Source of the DNA: Idiomarina sp. PL1-037 | Lineage (GTDB): Bacteria > Pseudomonadota > Gammaproteobacteria > Enterobacterales > Alteromonadaceae | Reading direction: 5' to 3' | DNA length: 64,000 nucleotides | Assembly (NCBI RefSeq): GCF_034422975.1 | Contig: NZ_CP139873.1 | Span: forward strand, 620,001-684,000 | The notes under the pieces: model-generated | What the model was told of the DNA's origin: nothing | The model's input: the letters and a program-made list of their open reading frames with translations, nothing else | The model's database searches: none | Shown here: one piece after another, positions 34,220 to 42,186 of the stretch | Layout of the letters: each line of letters opens with the position of its first letter | How positions within the stretch are numbered: the first letter of the stretch is position 1 | Translations under genes and position numbers: made by a program

Positions 34220-36551
34220 TGTTGGCGATAGCTTGCTTGATGAAATGATTGCGCACTTTCACTACCCACCCGAGCGCATCGTTGAGCATGCCGGCAAACT
34301 AAGCATCTTCTGTCGCTATTTTATCGACGTCAATTTAAGTTTAAGCGCATACCAGATGAATCGTTATCGCGCATTTATTGAGCGACTCGAAGCAGAGAAA
34401 CAAACGAGCGTTGTAAAGCAACGCGTTAAGCGCAAAGACTTGCATTCACAGTTGCAGGAGCACCCATTTTTCTCGACCGTGTCGTTATTGCCTGATGTGT
34501 CTCAGCAATACACTGAGACACAAGACACACACCTTCTTTACGTCTTACTCGCGCACCTATGCAGTGCGCGCGGCTTTAACGACTACGCATCTTGCTTGCA
34601 GTTTTATAATGCGTTTTTAAAAGTCGACTCGTCTGAATGCTGTCGTTTTGATGAATTAAAAGCGCAGGGTATCTCGATACAATTTGCGCTTGATAGCACG
34701 TTATCAGAAGTGCGACACGAGCTGCTGGGAGTCGCGTTTAAAAACGGCAATAAAAGGTTAGACAAAGCAGCGCGCTATTTTCAGCCGCCACAGCAGCGAC
34801 GAGTCGATTTAGCCACGCTTCGTAAGAATAGCATCATTGATACGGCAAACAGGCACACCCTCGCAGAAGACCGTGTTGACGGAGCTGATATTGCTTTGGT
34901 GCAAACAACAAACCAAGCGGGTGAGGAAATTGGTTGCTTTACTCAAGTGACACCGCATCTTGAGCGCACGCAATCACAACGAAAACGGGCTTATAAGGCT
35001 CAACAGTCCACTATCAGCAATGCGTTGAGAAAGCATGAGTTAGCACTTCCTTTCTCGTTTCCGAGCGCAACGGTTGGCGAGCTGCGCACAGCGCTAGAAT
35101 ACATCAGTCAAAGTTTTGTTTCCGGTGAACTGGAAGACGTCGATGCGAAATTAGCAAGTATTCTTTTGCGTTTGATGCTCAAAATTCTGACGTTATCGGA
35201 TGTCGATGCGTTTTATTTGCAAAACGTGAGCGCGAGAAGCTCGAGTAGAAAACGTGCTGATGCGCATGACATGAAGGTGCTGCGTTACGATTTCGACAGA
35301 GCGCGAAAGCATATATTTGCGCAGCTGATATTGCCTGCCACGCTCATTGATACAAGCCTCCCTGATGCTGATTATTTATATGAAGAGAGTCGGAAGAGCT
35401 TAAAGCTAACGTTGCCGCGCCCCATCGGCAGCCTTTTGAATATTGTTTTACGCAACAAAAGCAACTCGACGGAGCGTAATGACGCTGCGCTCAGTCAAGT
35501 ACTGCCTGTCGATGAAAAAGATTATCGCCGTTTTATTAATCATGCACTTAATGAAACTGGATTGAAAAAAAGAGGCGTCACACGACGCGCACTTGAAACA
35601 ATATTTTTTCAGTTCGCACGAGAGCAAACACCCGAAACGTTTCTTAACTTTTTAAAAAATCAGAGTACTGTGCAGAGTCACTATATCAATGTGACGAATA
35701 AGGAGCTCGAGACAACGCTCTTAACCGCCTGGGACAATTTTGTCGGTAACGTCGGTATACGTGTTGCTGAAAAGGATACACACGAAAATAAATCAAACTC
35801 ACGCTTTTCTGACTTTGCGGATAATGAGCGTCAAGGATCGGTTCGCTCTATAAAAGATGACGCGTTAACGCTTTTATACGAGCAGTTAATCAACACACTG
35901 TCACAGCAAATTGATGATAGAGCGATTGTTGACGCATTCAATAATGTCGCGCTTTATTGCTATATGCGTATCGCGACAAATGTGGCGCTAAGACCGGTAT
36001 TAAAGCCCTTTCCGGCACACCATCACTTTGACAAAAGAAAAGGGTTATTAAGCGTTCGGGATAAACGCGTTCATCATAAAGACGAGCGGCGTCTTATTGT
36101 ACTAAACGACGCATTGTGTCAGCTACTTTGTGCAACCAGTAGATTGTGCGACGAACTGTCTGCCCGTTTAGCGATCAAGCGGCCACCGGCTTTAGTGATG
36201 TTATTGTCTGTTGACGAGACTGGCACATTTCGCTGGGAGCATTTGTCAAAAACGCGCGTTGATGCACAAATTAAAACGCTTATTTATGATGAGGTATCCA
36301 GCCAGGCATTTCGCCATGTCGCGGCGAACGCGTTTCTTAATGCATCGCTTAATGACTTTTCTCAAACGGCGCTCAACGGCTTTATGAATCACTCGCGCTC
36401 TGGCGCCGGTTTGTTGTCGAATTACAGCCTGTTTGATATCCACCATATCACCGCTCAGCAAAGGAAGCGTATGCAACTGGACGGTGAACAAATAACAGCA
36501 AACGATGCATGCGTTCTCGATCTAATAAATCGTTTGGGAAGTGTGTTATGA
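34212..36551 (+). CDS. Large tyrosine-recombinase-like protein A
   Basis: ATG 34212 overlaps the previous stop (ATGAGTAG), giving 779 residues. The last 200 residues carry the tyrosine-recombinase residues in order: Arg594 (NVALRPV), a beta-hairpin with Lys (VRDKRVHHKDERRLIVLND), Arg701 in SQAFRHVAA (Gln in place of the usual His three before it), His727 in GFMNHSRSGAG and Tyr738 in LLSNYS. The ~500 residues before them resemble no common integrase arm and are unusually long. It is translationally coupled to the second large recombinase, as in multi-recombinase elements such as Tn554 or the recombinase trios. It could be active or structural. Confidence 0.68.
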   Translation: MSSVGDSLLDEMIAHFHYPPERIVEHAGKLSIFCRYFIDVNLSLSAYQMNRYRAFIERLEAEKQTSVVKQRVKRKDLHSQLQEHPFFSTVSLLPDVSQQYTETQDTHLLYVLLAHLCSARGFNDYASCLQFYNAFLKVDSSECCRFDELKAQGISIQFALDSTLSEVRHELLGVAFKNGNKRLDKAARYFQPPQQRRVDLATLRKNSIIDTANRHTLAEDRVDGADIALVQTTNQAGEEIGCFTQVTPHLERTQSQRKRAYKAQQSTISNALRKHELALPFSFPSATVGELRTALEYISQSFVSGELEDVDAKLASILLRLMLKILTLSDVDAFYLQNVSARSSSRKRADAHDMKVLRYDFDRARKHIFAQLILPATLIDTSLPDADYLYEESRKSLKLTLPRPIGSLLNIVLRNKSNSTERNDAALSQVLPVDEKDYRRFINHALNETGLKKRGVTRRALETIFFQFAREQTPETFLNFLKNQSTVQSHYINVTNKELETTLLTAWDNFVGNVGIRVAEKDTHENKSNSRFSDFADNERQGSVRSIKDDALTLLYEQLINTLSQQIDDRAIVDAFNNVALYCYMRIATNVALRPVLKPFPAHHHFDKRKGLLSVRDKRVHHKDERRLIVLNDALCQLLCATSRLCDELSARLAIKRPPALVMLLSVDETGTFRWEHLSKTRVDAQIKTLIYDEVSSQAFRHVAANAFLNASLNDFSQTALNGFMNHSRSGAGLLSNYSLFDIHHITAQQRKRMQLDGEQITANDACVLDLINRLGSVL

Positions 36552-39505
36552 GCGATTTTACTCAAACAAATATCGCCAGTGCGCTAAGCAGCTCGCATAA
36601 GCTGGTGCGGAACGAACTCGACGTTGTTTCTGCGGTATTAAATAAGCATTGCCGCGATGCGCTTAGCGCAGATACTCAGGTTGCAGAAAATTATCTACAG
36701 CGCCGAGCGCTGAGTGTTTATCAATATGCCAATACAAACGAGTTGCTTGAAGCGCTGTGGCTGAGTATGCGTGCGCTTTATCGCTTTAAAAGCGAACATC
36801 AGACGTTAACTCAGCCTGTCGAATTTCGACCTTTGAAGCAACGAGAAACGATCATTAACGAGCATAACCCTACCTTTTTGCTCCAATCATTGCTTGAGCG
36901 AGAGCTTGAAGACACAATCGCCTCATCATCGTTTCACCAATGCAGTGACACTCAGCGTTATTTGTTACACGCCTTATCAATTGCAAAGCGATCGCACATC
37001 AGCGATAGCAAAACGTTAGTGTCGGTGCTTGAGGCTAAGCAGAGCGATTTATTGTGCTTCAGCGATTTAAACAGAGCATCAGTACTCATAGAAGCGCCGC
37101 GACGTCAGCGGGTATGGTTAGACGCAGAAAGTTTGTTGCACCTACGCCAAGCGCAGTCGATTAAGGCTTCAAAAAAGCAACTTTTAAACAAGGCATTTGA
37201 GCATTGGTGGCAGAAGATAAGAGCGACAGAGCCGGCGATGGCGTCTACCGCGCTGTCGGTTGATGATGCGTTATTGGCACTTAACTTTCAGACAACACCG
37301 CTTGCTGCAATATCGCTATCAACGGTGACCACAGTATTGTCTGACGAGTCGTTGATATTGGCGCTATCAGGTCAAATTAATGAGGAGGAAATCGAGGCTC
37401 AAACGCATCATGTCAGTCGTAAACGACAACGCAAGACAGCGATTGCGGCGTTGATAGCGAATGCGTCCGGCAAAAAAAAGTTGAGTGCTGATCCTGGGAT
37501 TAGACTTGCGTTTTCGCCTGAGCACCGCGCCGAGAATGTCGATCGACAGTTGATTGATGCACTGCGTCGCATTTTATGGACGTATGAAGTGCAAATGTAC
37601 ACACCTGGCAGAAGCGAAAAAGTGTTCAAGAGTGCGCGCTCTGCGATAGAGCAACTGCTTTCTAACGCGTTGGGTGAGGGCGGCGAGCAGGCACCATCAG
37701 TATTAGCACAACTATTAGCGCTGCATTGCGCGGATCTGTTCCTCCAAGGCAGCGCGAGCAAAAAGAAACTAAAAGCAAGCTCGATACGAAGCTATCTGTC
37801 GACGCTTACTGTGTTTTTGGTTGACACATTGAGCGAAGAAACATCGTTAGCTGACGCGCAGTCGAGTATTGATGCGCTCTATGAGCTCACGCACATTCTT
37901 GGTGATGCAATCTGTGATCTTGAAGCCGCTGATAAGCAAAGCACGGTGCTGCGATTTTTGCAGTATGTTCATGAAATATCAGAGCTTCGATTGTATGACT
38001 TTGATGAGCTTGAGCTTGCTGGTGTAACGATAGAGAGTGTCAGAGCGCACTTCATTCCAGCGCAACTATTCGACTCGACTTGTCATGCGTTTCTTGCGAT
38101 GCGCTCAAGCGCGCGTGAACAAACTGCTTTAATGATGCAACTTTGCTATTACGCTGGATTAAGACGCAACGAAGCGTTATTGCTCGCAGTTGATGATATC
38201 AATGTCGAGAGCGATGTGCTTTATGTCACAAAATTTGCGGGTCGAAAAACGGCCAATGCGCCACGTAAATTGCCTCTGGCGTTACTGCCAAACTCGTTGT
38301 ATCTGTCGCTTTTGAATTACGTTGAGACGCGCTCTAAAATCCATGAACGGCTTTTTGATGCGCAAGCTGTGCAAGTGCATGAGCGTGAGTTTATGGAGCT
38401 TTTGCGGAAGCAAACTCAAATTCCTGATCTCGTTGTACATTCGCTGCGTCATTGCGCAGCTAATAATTTACTGCTTGTTTTAGCGCAAGGTGCGTTTCCG
38501 TCGATCCCGGCTGCCATTGGTCGATATTTTTTGACACAACAGAATTCAGGTGGAAGTCTAACCAAAGAACGGCACGAACTTCTGTCTTCTAAGCAGTTAG
38601 AGCGCATAAAGCAGGCTTTGTTAGCGGAAGGGCGAGCGCTTAATAGTTATTTTCCAATCCTTGATTTTTTAGCGATGGCCTTAGGTCACGCGACGCCAGG
38701 GACCTCAGCGGCAAGCTACCTTCATTTTTTTGAGCTAGTGGCATTTGAATTAAGCTCTATGCGCACCTCATCGACGGATAAGAAAGTATTGCTTAATTTG
38801 TTGCCGCGGACGAACGCGCGCTTCGAGACGATCAAGCGCGTGTTTACGAGTAACAACGCAGAAAAAGCGCTATTCAAAACAGCGGCTTTTGGCTTGGTAG
38901 ATGCGAGAAAATTCAAGACGCAGGTGCAACAGCCAGTTGAAACGGTAGATACGGTTATTACGTTCAGTGACTTCATTGATGCGCTCTATGATTACCAATA
39001 TCGTCCCTCAAGTGATTTATCCATAAGTAAGCACTTACAACGCTATTTTGATGGATTAACTGAGCTCCCCAACCTACGTTTTTTACATGAGTTATCACCG
39101 AGAGCTTTTCCGACCTGGATCCGTTTTCAAGAGAGGATGACAACGCAGCGTTGGCTGTCGGTCGAACAAAATGCTATCAGCACGTTGAAAAGGTGTTTAG
39201 AAAACGAGACGGTCAGCAATAAGCGCGATGCCGAGCAGACACTTCGTGCATTAAGAATCTTGGGCTTAGGTGATTGCATTATGGAGCTAAATTGTGATGA
39301 TGGCTCGTGGAGGTCACTTATTGAGAGAGCTGACCATCAAGTTAGGATCAAAGAAATAGAGCAAAATAAGGAGACGTTACAAGTTGAAATGCGGATAAAA
39401 CCTTACCGCTTACGCTGGCCGCTCTGGGACAAGTTACAGAGTATCTTGTGCTCATTGGAGCTTTATACTGTATTTCGAAACGTTGATGATGAGACGAAGA
39501 AATGA
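36548..39505 (+). CDS. Large tyrosine-recombinase-like protein B with complete catalytic set
   Basis: ATG 36548 overlaps the previous stop (ATGA). The 985-residue product has a central tyrosine-recombinase domain: Arg539 (YYAGLRRNEALLLAVDDI), Lys in VTKFAGRKTA, H631-S-L-R634-H (HSLRHCAANN), His714 (LGHATPGT) and Tyr724 (AASYLHF). About 500 residues precede and 260 follow the domain, so it is two to three times the usual size (330-400). Long helical N-terminal parts may provide DNA binding or contacts to the partner recombinase. It overlaps the next gene by 4 bp. Confidence 0.8.
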   Translation: MSDFTQTNIASALSSSHKLVRNELDVVSAVLNKHCRDALSADTQVAENYLQRRALSVYQYANTNELLEALWLSMRALYRFKSEHQTLTQPVEFRPLKQRETIINEHNPTFLLQSLLERELEDTIASSSFHQCSDTQRYLLHALSIAKRSHISDSKTLVSVLEAKQSDLLCFSDLNRASVLIEAPRRQRVWLDAESLLHLRQAQSIKASKKQLLNKAFEHWWQKIRATEPAMASTALSVDDALLALNFQTTPLAAISLSTVTTVLSDESLILALSGQINEEEIEAQTHHVSRKRQRKTAIAALIANASGKKKLSADPGIRLAFSPEHRAENVDRQLIDALRRILWTYEVQMYTPGRSEKVFKSARSAIEQLLSNALGEGGEQAPSVLAQLLALHCADLFLQGSASKKKLKASSIRSYLSTLTVFLVDTLSEETSLADAQSSIDALYELTHILGDAICDLEAADKQSTVLRFLQYVHEISELRLYDFDELELAGVTIESVRAHFIPAQLFDSTCHAFLAMRSSAREQTALMMQLCYYAGLRRNEALLLAVDDINVESDVLYVTKFAGRKTANAPRKLPLALLPNSLYLSLLNYVETRSKIHERLFDAQAVQVHEREFMELLRKQTQIPDLVVHSLRHCAANNLLLVLAQGAFPSIPAAIGRYFLTQQNSGGSLTKERHELLSSKQLERIKQALLAEGRALNSYFPILDFLAMALGHATPGTSAASYLHFFELVAFELSSMRTSSTDKKVLLNLLPRTNARFETIKRVFTSNNAEKALFKTAAFGLVDARKFKTQVQQPVETVDTVITFSDFIDALYDYQYRPSSDLSISKHLQRYFDGLTELPNLRFLHELSPRAFPTWIRFQERMTTQRWLSVEQNAISTLKRCLENETVSNKRDAEQTLRALRILGLGDCIMELNCDDGSWRSLIERADHQVRIKEIEQNKETLQVEMRIKPYRLRWPLWDKLQSILCSLELYTVFRNVDDETKK

Positions 39506-40746
39506 AGTTAACGATAAACAACGATAACTTAGTGCAATCAATAGAGCTTATGATGAAGCTCTCTGAAAAAACGAGAAACAATGTTGACGTCGACTATTCG
39601 TCTGTCATGGAAGTCGACATTGAGGACGATTGTCTAATTATCGCAACCCCTAAGGGATTGGAAAAAGGCTTTTCTGAAGTTAAGCGCACACTTCTTCACA
39701 AAGAGGAAGCAAAGAGCGCATTACTTAAAATCGATTTGGCAGCCATACAGCGCTTTAGCGCACAGCTAAAGAAGCTACCGTATCTAGAGCTCGAGGTTGA
39801 CTTAGAAAATGAGCAGCTGGTGCTCTCTGGTGCAACTAATTTGTCAGAAACGCTCATGCAACGGGGGCTTTTTGAAGATGAAACCATGCATAGTGAGCAG
39901 GCCGTTTATCGTATGAACGTTCAGGTGATTGAGCGTAACGAGCGGATGGAAGCAGTCGCGATGAGAGACGAATATCAGTTCTCTTATCAGATTGAGCACA
40001 AAGACATTATGTTGTTCGAACGAACGTTAAAATTAACGCGCCATTCTACCGGCGGTAATTCTGCGGTAGGAAACATATCCTTGTTTCCGCAAGGGGTAGC
40101 GTTGCTCGTCAAAGGAGAAGGGTTTCAGGTTTTCGCACGCGCATTTGCCGCTGAGTCGCACGACAATGTCAATAAAGAACCACTCCGGCTCACGCTGAGG
40201 CGGGATAAACTAGGCCTTCTGGATCATGCGCTATCGATTGTTGCCCGCCAGAGAAATAGTGGTATTAGCTTCTCTCGCTCGCAGATTGTTGTCTATTCAT
40301 ACTCAATGAAGTTTAGGATTGATTTGGGGGGGGCAGATAAGAAATTAACGCCGCTGAGGCTTTCAAAGCAAGACGGTAAGATCGTGGTAATGGCGAACAA
40401 GTTAATTCATGCCTTAAAAGAAATTGATGTTGCTTCTCAAAAGTACCCACTGAATTTGAAGTTAACCGGAGAGAGGGTACTGGAAGTATCGTTAGCAAAC
40501 AAATCTCGTTATGCGGCTCACCGGGTCGCATTGAAAGTTGATGATGCCGCCGCATTTACTCATAAAACGATAGAGGTCAGTCGCGCGTTGATGTTTCGAG
40601 CAACCGAATTATTTGCCGACGAGGATCTGTTAATGACCTTTGAGAAAGAAAAAGAAGCGCTCATGGTAGAGTTCTCATCGAAGCAATCAAAAAGCATTGT
40701 GTTGTTAGATGCTCGACTGATCGATTCCCTTAATAAGCTCAACTAA
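39502..40746 (+). CDS. Divergent DNA polymerase III beta-clamp-like protein encoded with the recombinases
   Basis: The start overlaps the recombinase stop (ATGA). Along its 414 residues it follows the three-domain pattern of DnaN (about 366). Domain 1 runs from MKLTINNDNLVQSI to LKKLPYLELEVDLENEQLVLSGATNLSETL. Domain 2 runs from FSYQIEHKDIMLFERTLKL to LRLTLRRDKLGLLDHAL, matching the DnaN phrase around its VIVPRKGVIEL segment. Domain 3 has IVVYSYSMKFRIDLGGADKKLTP, KLIHALKEIDVASQKYPLNLKLTGERVLEVSLAN and the final KTIEVSRALMF...SIVLLDARLI. No other known function fits. The alignment is by eye. A clamp in a recombinase operon would be unusual; it might recruit replication or repair proteins to the element. 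Confidence 0.62.
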   Translation: MKLTINNDNLVQSIELMMKLSEKTRNNVDVDYSSVMEVDIEDDCLIIATPKGLEKGFSEVKRTLLHKEEAKSALLKIDLAAIQRFSAQLKKLPYLELEVDLENEQLVLSGATNLSETLMQRGLFEDETMHSEQAVYRMNVQVIERNERMEAVAMRDEYQFSYQIEHKDIMLFERTLKLTRHSTGGNSAVGNISLFPQGVALLVKGEGFQVFARAFAAESHDNVNKEPLRLTLRRDKLGLLDHALSIVARQRNSGISFSRSQIVVYSYSMKFRIDLGGADKKLTPLRLSKQDGKIVVMANKLIHALKEIDVASQKYPLNLKLTGERVLEVSLANKSRYAAHRVALKVDDAAAFTHKTIEVSRALMFRATELFADEDLLMTFEKEKEALMVEFSSKQSKSIVLLDARLIDSLNKLN

Positions 40747-40809
40747 GAAACAATCTATGTGCTCAATGGTTCCATAAGGCTTTGTTCGAAATTTGACCTT
40801 CCCTTAAAA

Positions 40810-40829
40810 TGCTGTATATTTATACAGTA
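40810..40829 (+). promoter_or_regulatory. LexA (SOS) box before the integrase gene
   Basis: TGCTGTATATTTATACAGTA contains CTGT-N8-ACAG with an AT-rich alternating centre and differs from the ideal gammaproteobacterial LexA site at very few bases. It ends 28 bp before the integrase ATG, a position where LexA would block transcription. DNA damage should therefore induce the integrase. Confidence 0.88.
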
Positions 40830-40857
40830 TTAACTGATATATGAAGGAAGCCTGGCC

Positions 40858-42009
40858 ATGATTCACTTGCGCACACGCCATGACAATATTCTCGAATATG
40901 ATATTTGCTGCTTTGGCACGCGATTTAGAGAGTCATCACGACTGCTCGCAACGCCTGCGAATCAGAAAAAGCTGGAAAAGCACGTAAAACAGATGAATGC
41001 GGAGTTGGCCTTGGGAGTTTTTGATTATACAGAGCACTTTCCTGAGTCAAAGAAGTTAGAAAAATACGCACGACTGAGACGCGCAAAACAACCCGATCAG
41101 GTGGCACCATTATTTTCTGATTACGCGCAGCAGTGGTTCGAGCGAAAGCGTCACGAGTGGAAAGTCAGTTACTGTGAAAGCTTGGAGTCGACGTTATCCC
41201 GCTATCTTTTACCGACATTCGGTAACACCATTGTCAATGATATTACGTTAGCTCAAGTACAGCGGTTTAGAAGTAAGTTGTGTGAGCGTGTTAATAATGA
41301 AGGTGGTCGATGTTTGTCTAATAAACGAATAAATATCATTCTTGTCCCACTGATCAGTTTACTCTATCTGGCATCCGAAGAGTGGGACTTCGAGTATCCG
41401 CTAAAAAAGCTTAAGCCGCTGAGAGAAGAGCCAAGCGATCCGCGGCCCATGACCCAACAACAAGTGAAGTCGTTTCTGAGCGCAGTGCCGAGAAATTGGC
41501 ACGACTACTTTTTAGTTCGTTTTCATACAGGAATGCGAAGCTGTGAAATCCATGGATTACAGCTGGAAAATATCGATTTTGAGCATCAGTTGATCCACAT
41601 TCGGTTTAATTATGTGCGAGGCCGGCTAACCGACGTAAAAACACCAAAGTCCCGCCGAGACATTGTAATGACGCCAACGGTTGCCGCGGCTCTTAAACGA
41701 ACAATGAATAGTAGAGTCCCAAAAGGAACTTTTGTTTTTAATTCCCAAGGAGGCAAGCCAGTAACCATGTATGAAGTGTCCAATAAAGTATGGTACCCCA
41801 CACTTGAGAAAATAGGCATTGCTCCACGGACGCCCTATGTTACCAGGCATACAGCCGCCGTATTGCATCTGGCGGCTCATGAAAATCCGCTATTTGTTTC
41901 CAGACTGTTAGGGCACAGCTCAACTCGCATGCTTTATGATGTCTATGCGCCTTACGTGGTGGATGCGGTACGGAATGATGGGAGTGCCTTTGAGCGGTTA
42001 ATGCAATGA
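40858..42009 (+). CDS. int: Phage/island-type tyrosine integrase, probably SOS-induced
   Basis: The 383-residue protein has an N-terminal arm-binding domain of the DUF3596 type (RTRHDNILEYDICCFGTRFRESSRLLATPANQKKLEKHV), a SAM-like core-binding domain and a catalytic domain with Arg227 (HTGMRSCEIHGLQ), Lys in KTPKSRRDI, Arg330-His331 (PYVTRHTAA), His353 (LLGHSS) and Tyr363 (DVYAPY). AAGGAAG precedes the ATG. A LexA box lies just upstream. It is at the boundary between the accessory island and the polysaccharide genes, as expected of an integrase next to an attachment site. Confidence 0.93.
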   Translation: MIHLRTRHDNILEYDICCFGTRFRESSRLLATPANQKKLEKHVKQMNAELALGVFDYTEHFPESKKLEKYARLRRAKQPDQVAPLFSDYAQQWFERKRHEWKVSYCESLESTLSRYLLPTFGNTIVNDITLAQVQRFRSKLCERVNNEGGRCLSNKRINIILVPLISLLYLASEEWDFEYPLKKLKPLREEPSDPRPMTQQQVKSFLSAVPRNWHDYFLVRFHTGMRSCEIHGLQLENIDFEHQLIHIRFNYVRGRLTDVKTPKSRRDIVMTPTVAAALKRTMNSRVPKGTFVFNSQGGKPVTMYEVSNKVWYPTLEKIGIAPRTPYVTRHTAAVLHLAAHENPLFVSRLLGHSSTRMLYDVYAPYVVDAVRNDGSAFERLMQ

Positions 42010-42186
42010 ATATTAAGGGGGCTGTGAAACACAATATGTAACAGAGTTGCGACCGGTAACTCTATCGTCTTTGGAGGACAAGCTTTAGCGTCTTATTGTG
42101 AAAGACTACCGTAGCTTTTTTGTTAGTTAACTTATAAAATGCTGCGATTATTGAAGTGTTTAGAAAACGCATAAAGGGGAAATACT

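Noticed and set aside
33552..42130. Direct repeats marking attL and attR of the recombinase element
   Set aside because: Visual comparison of 33,130-33,616 and other intergenic regions with 42,010-42,186 gave no convincing shared string; a computed repeat search is needed.
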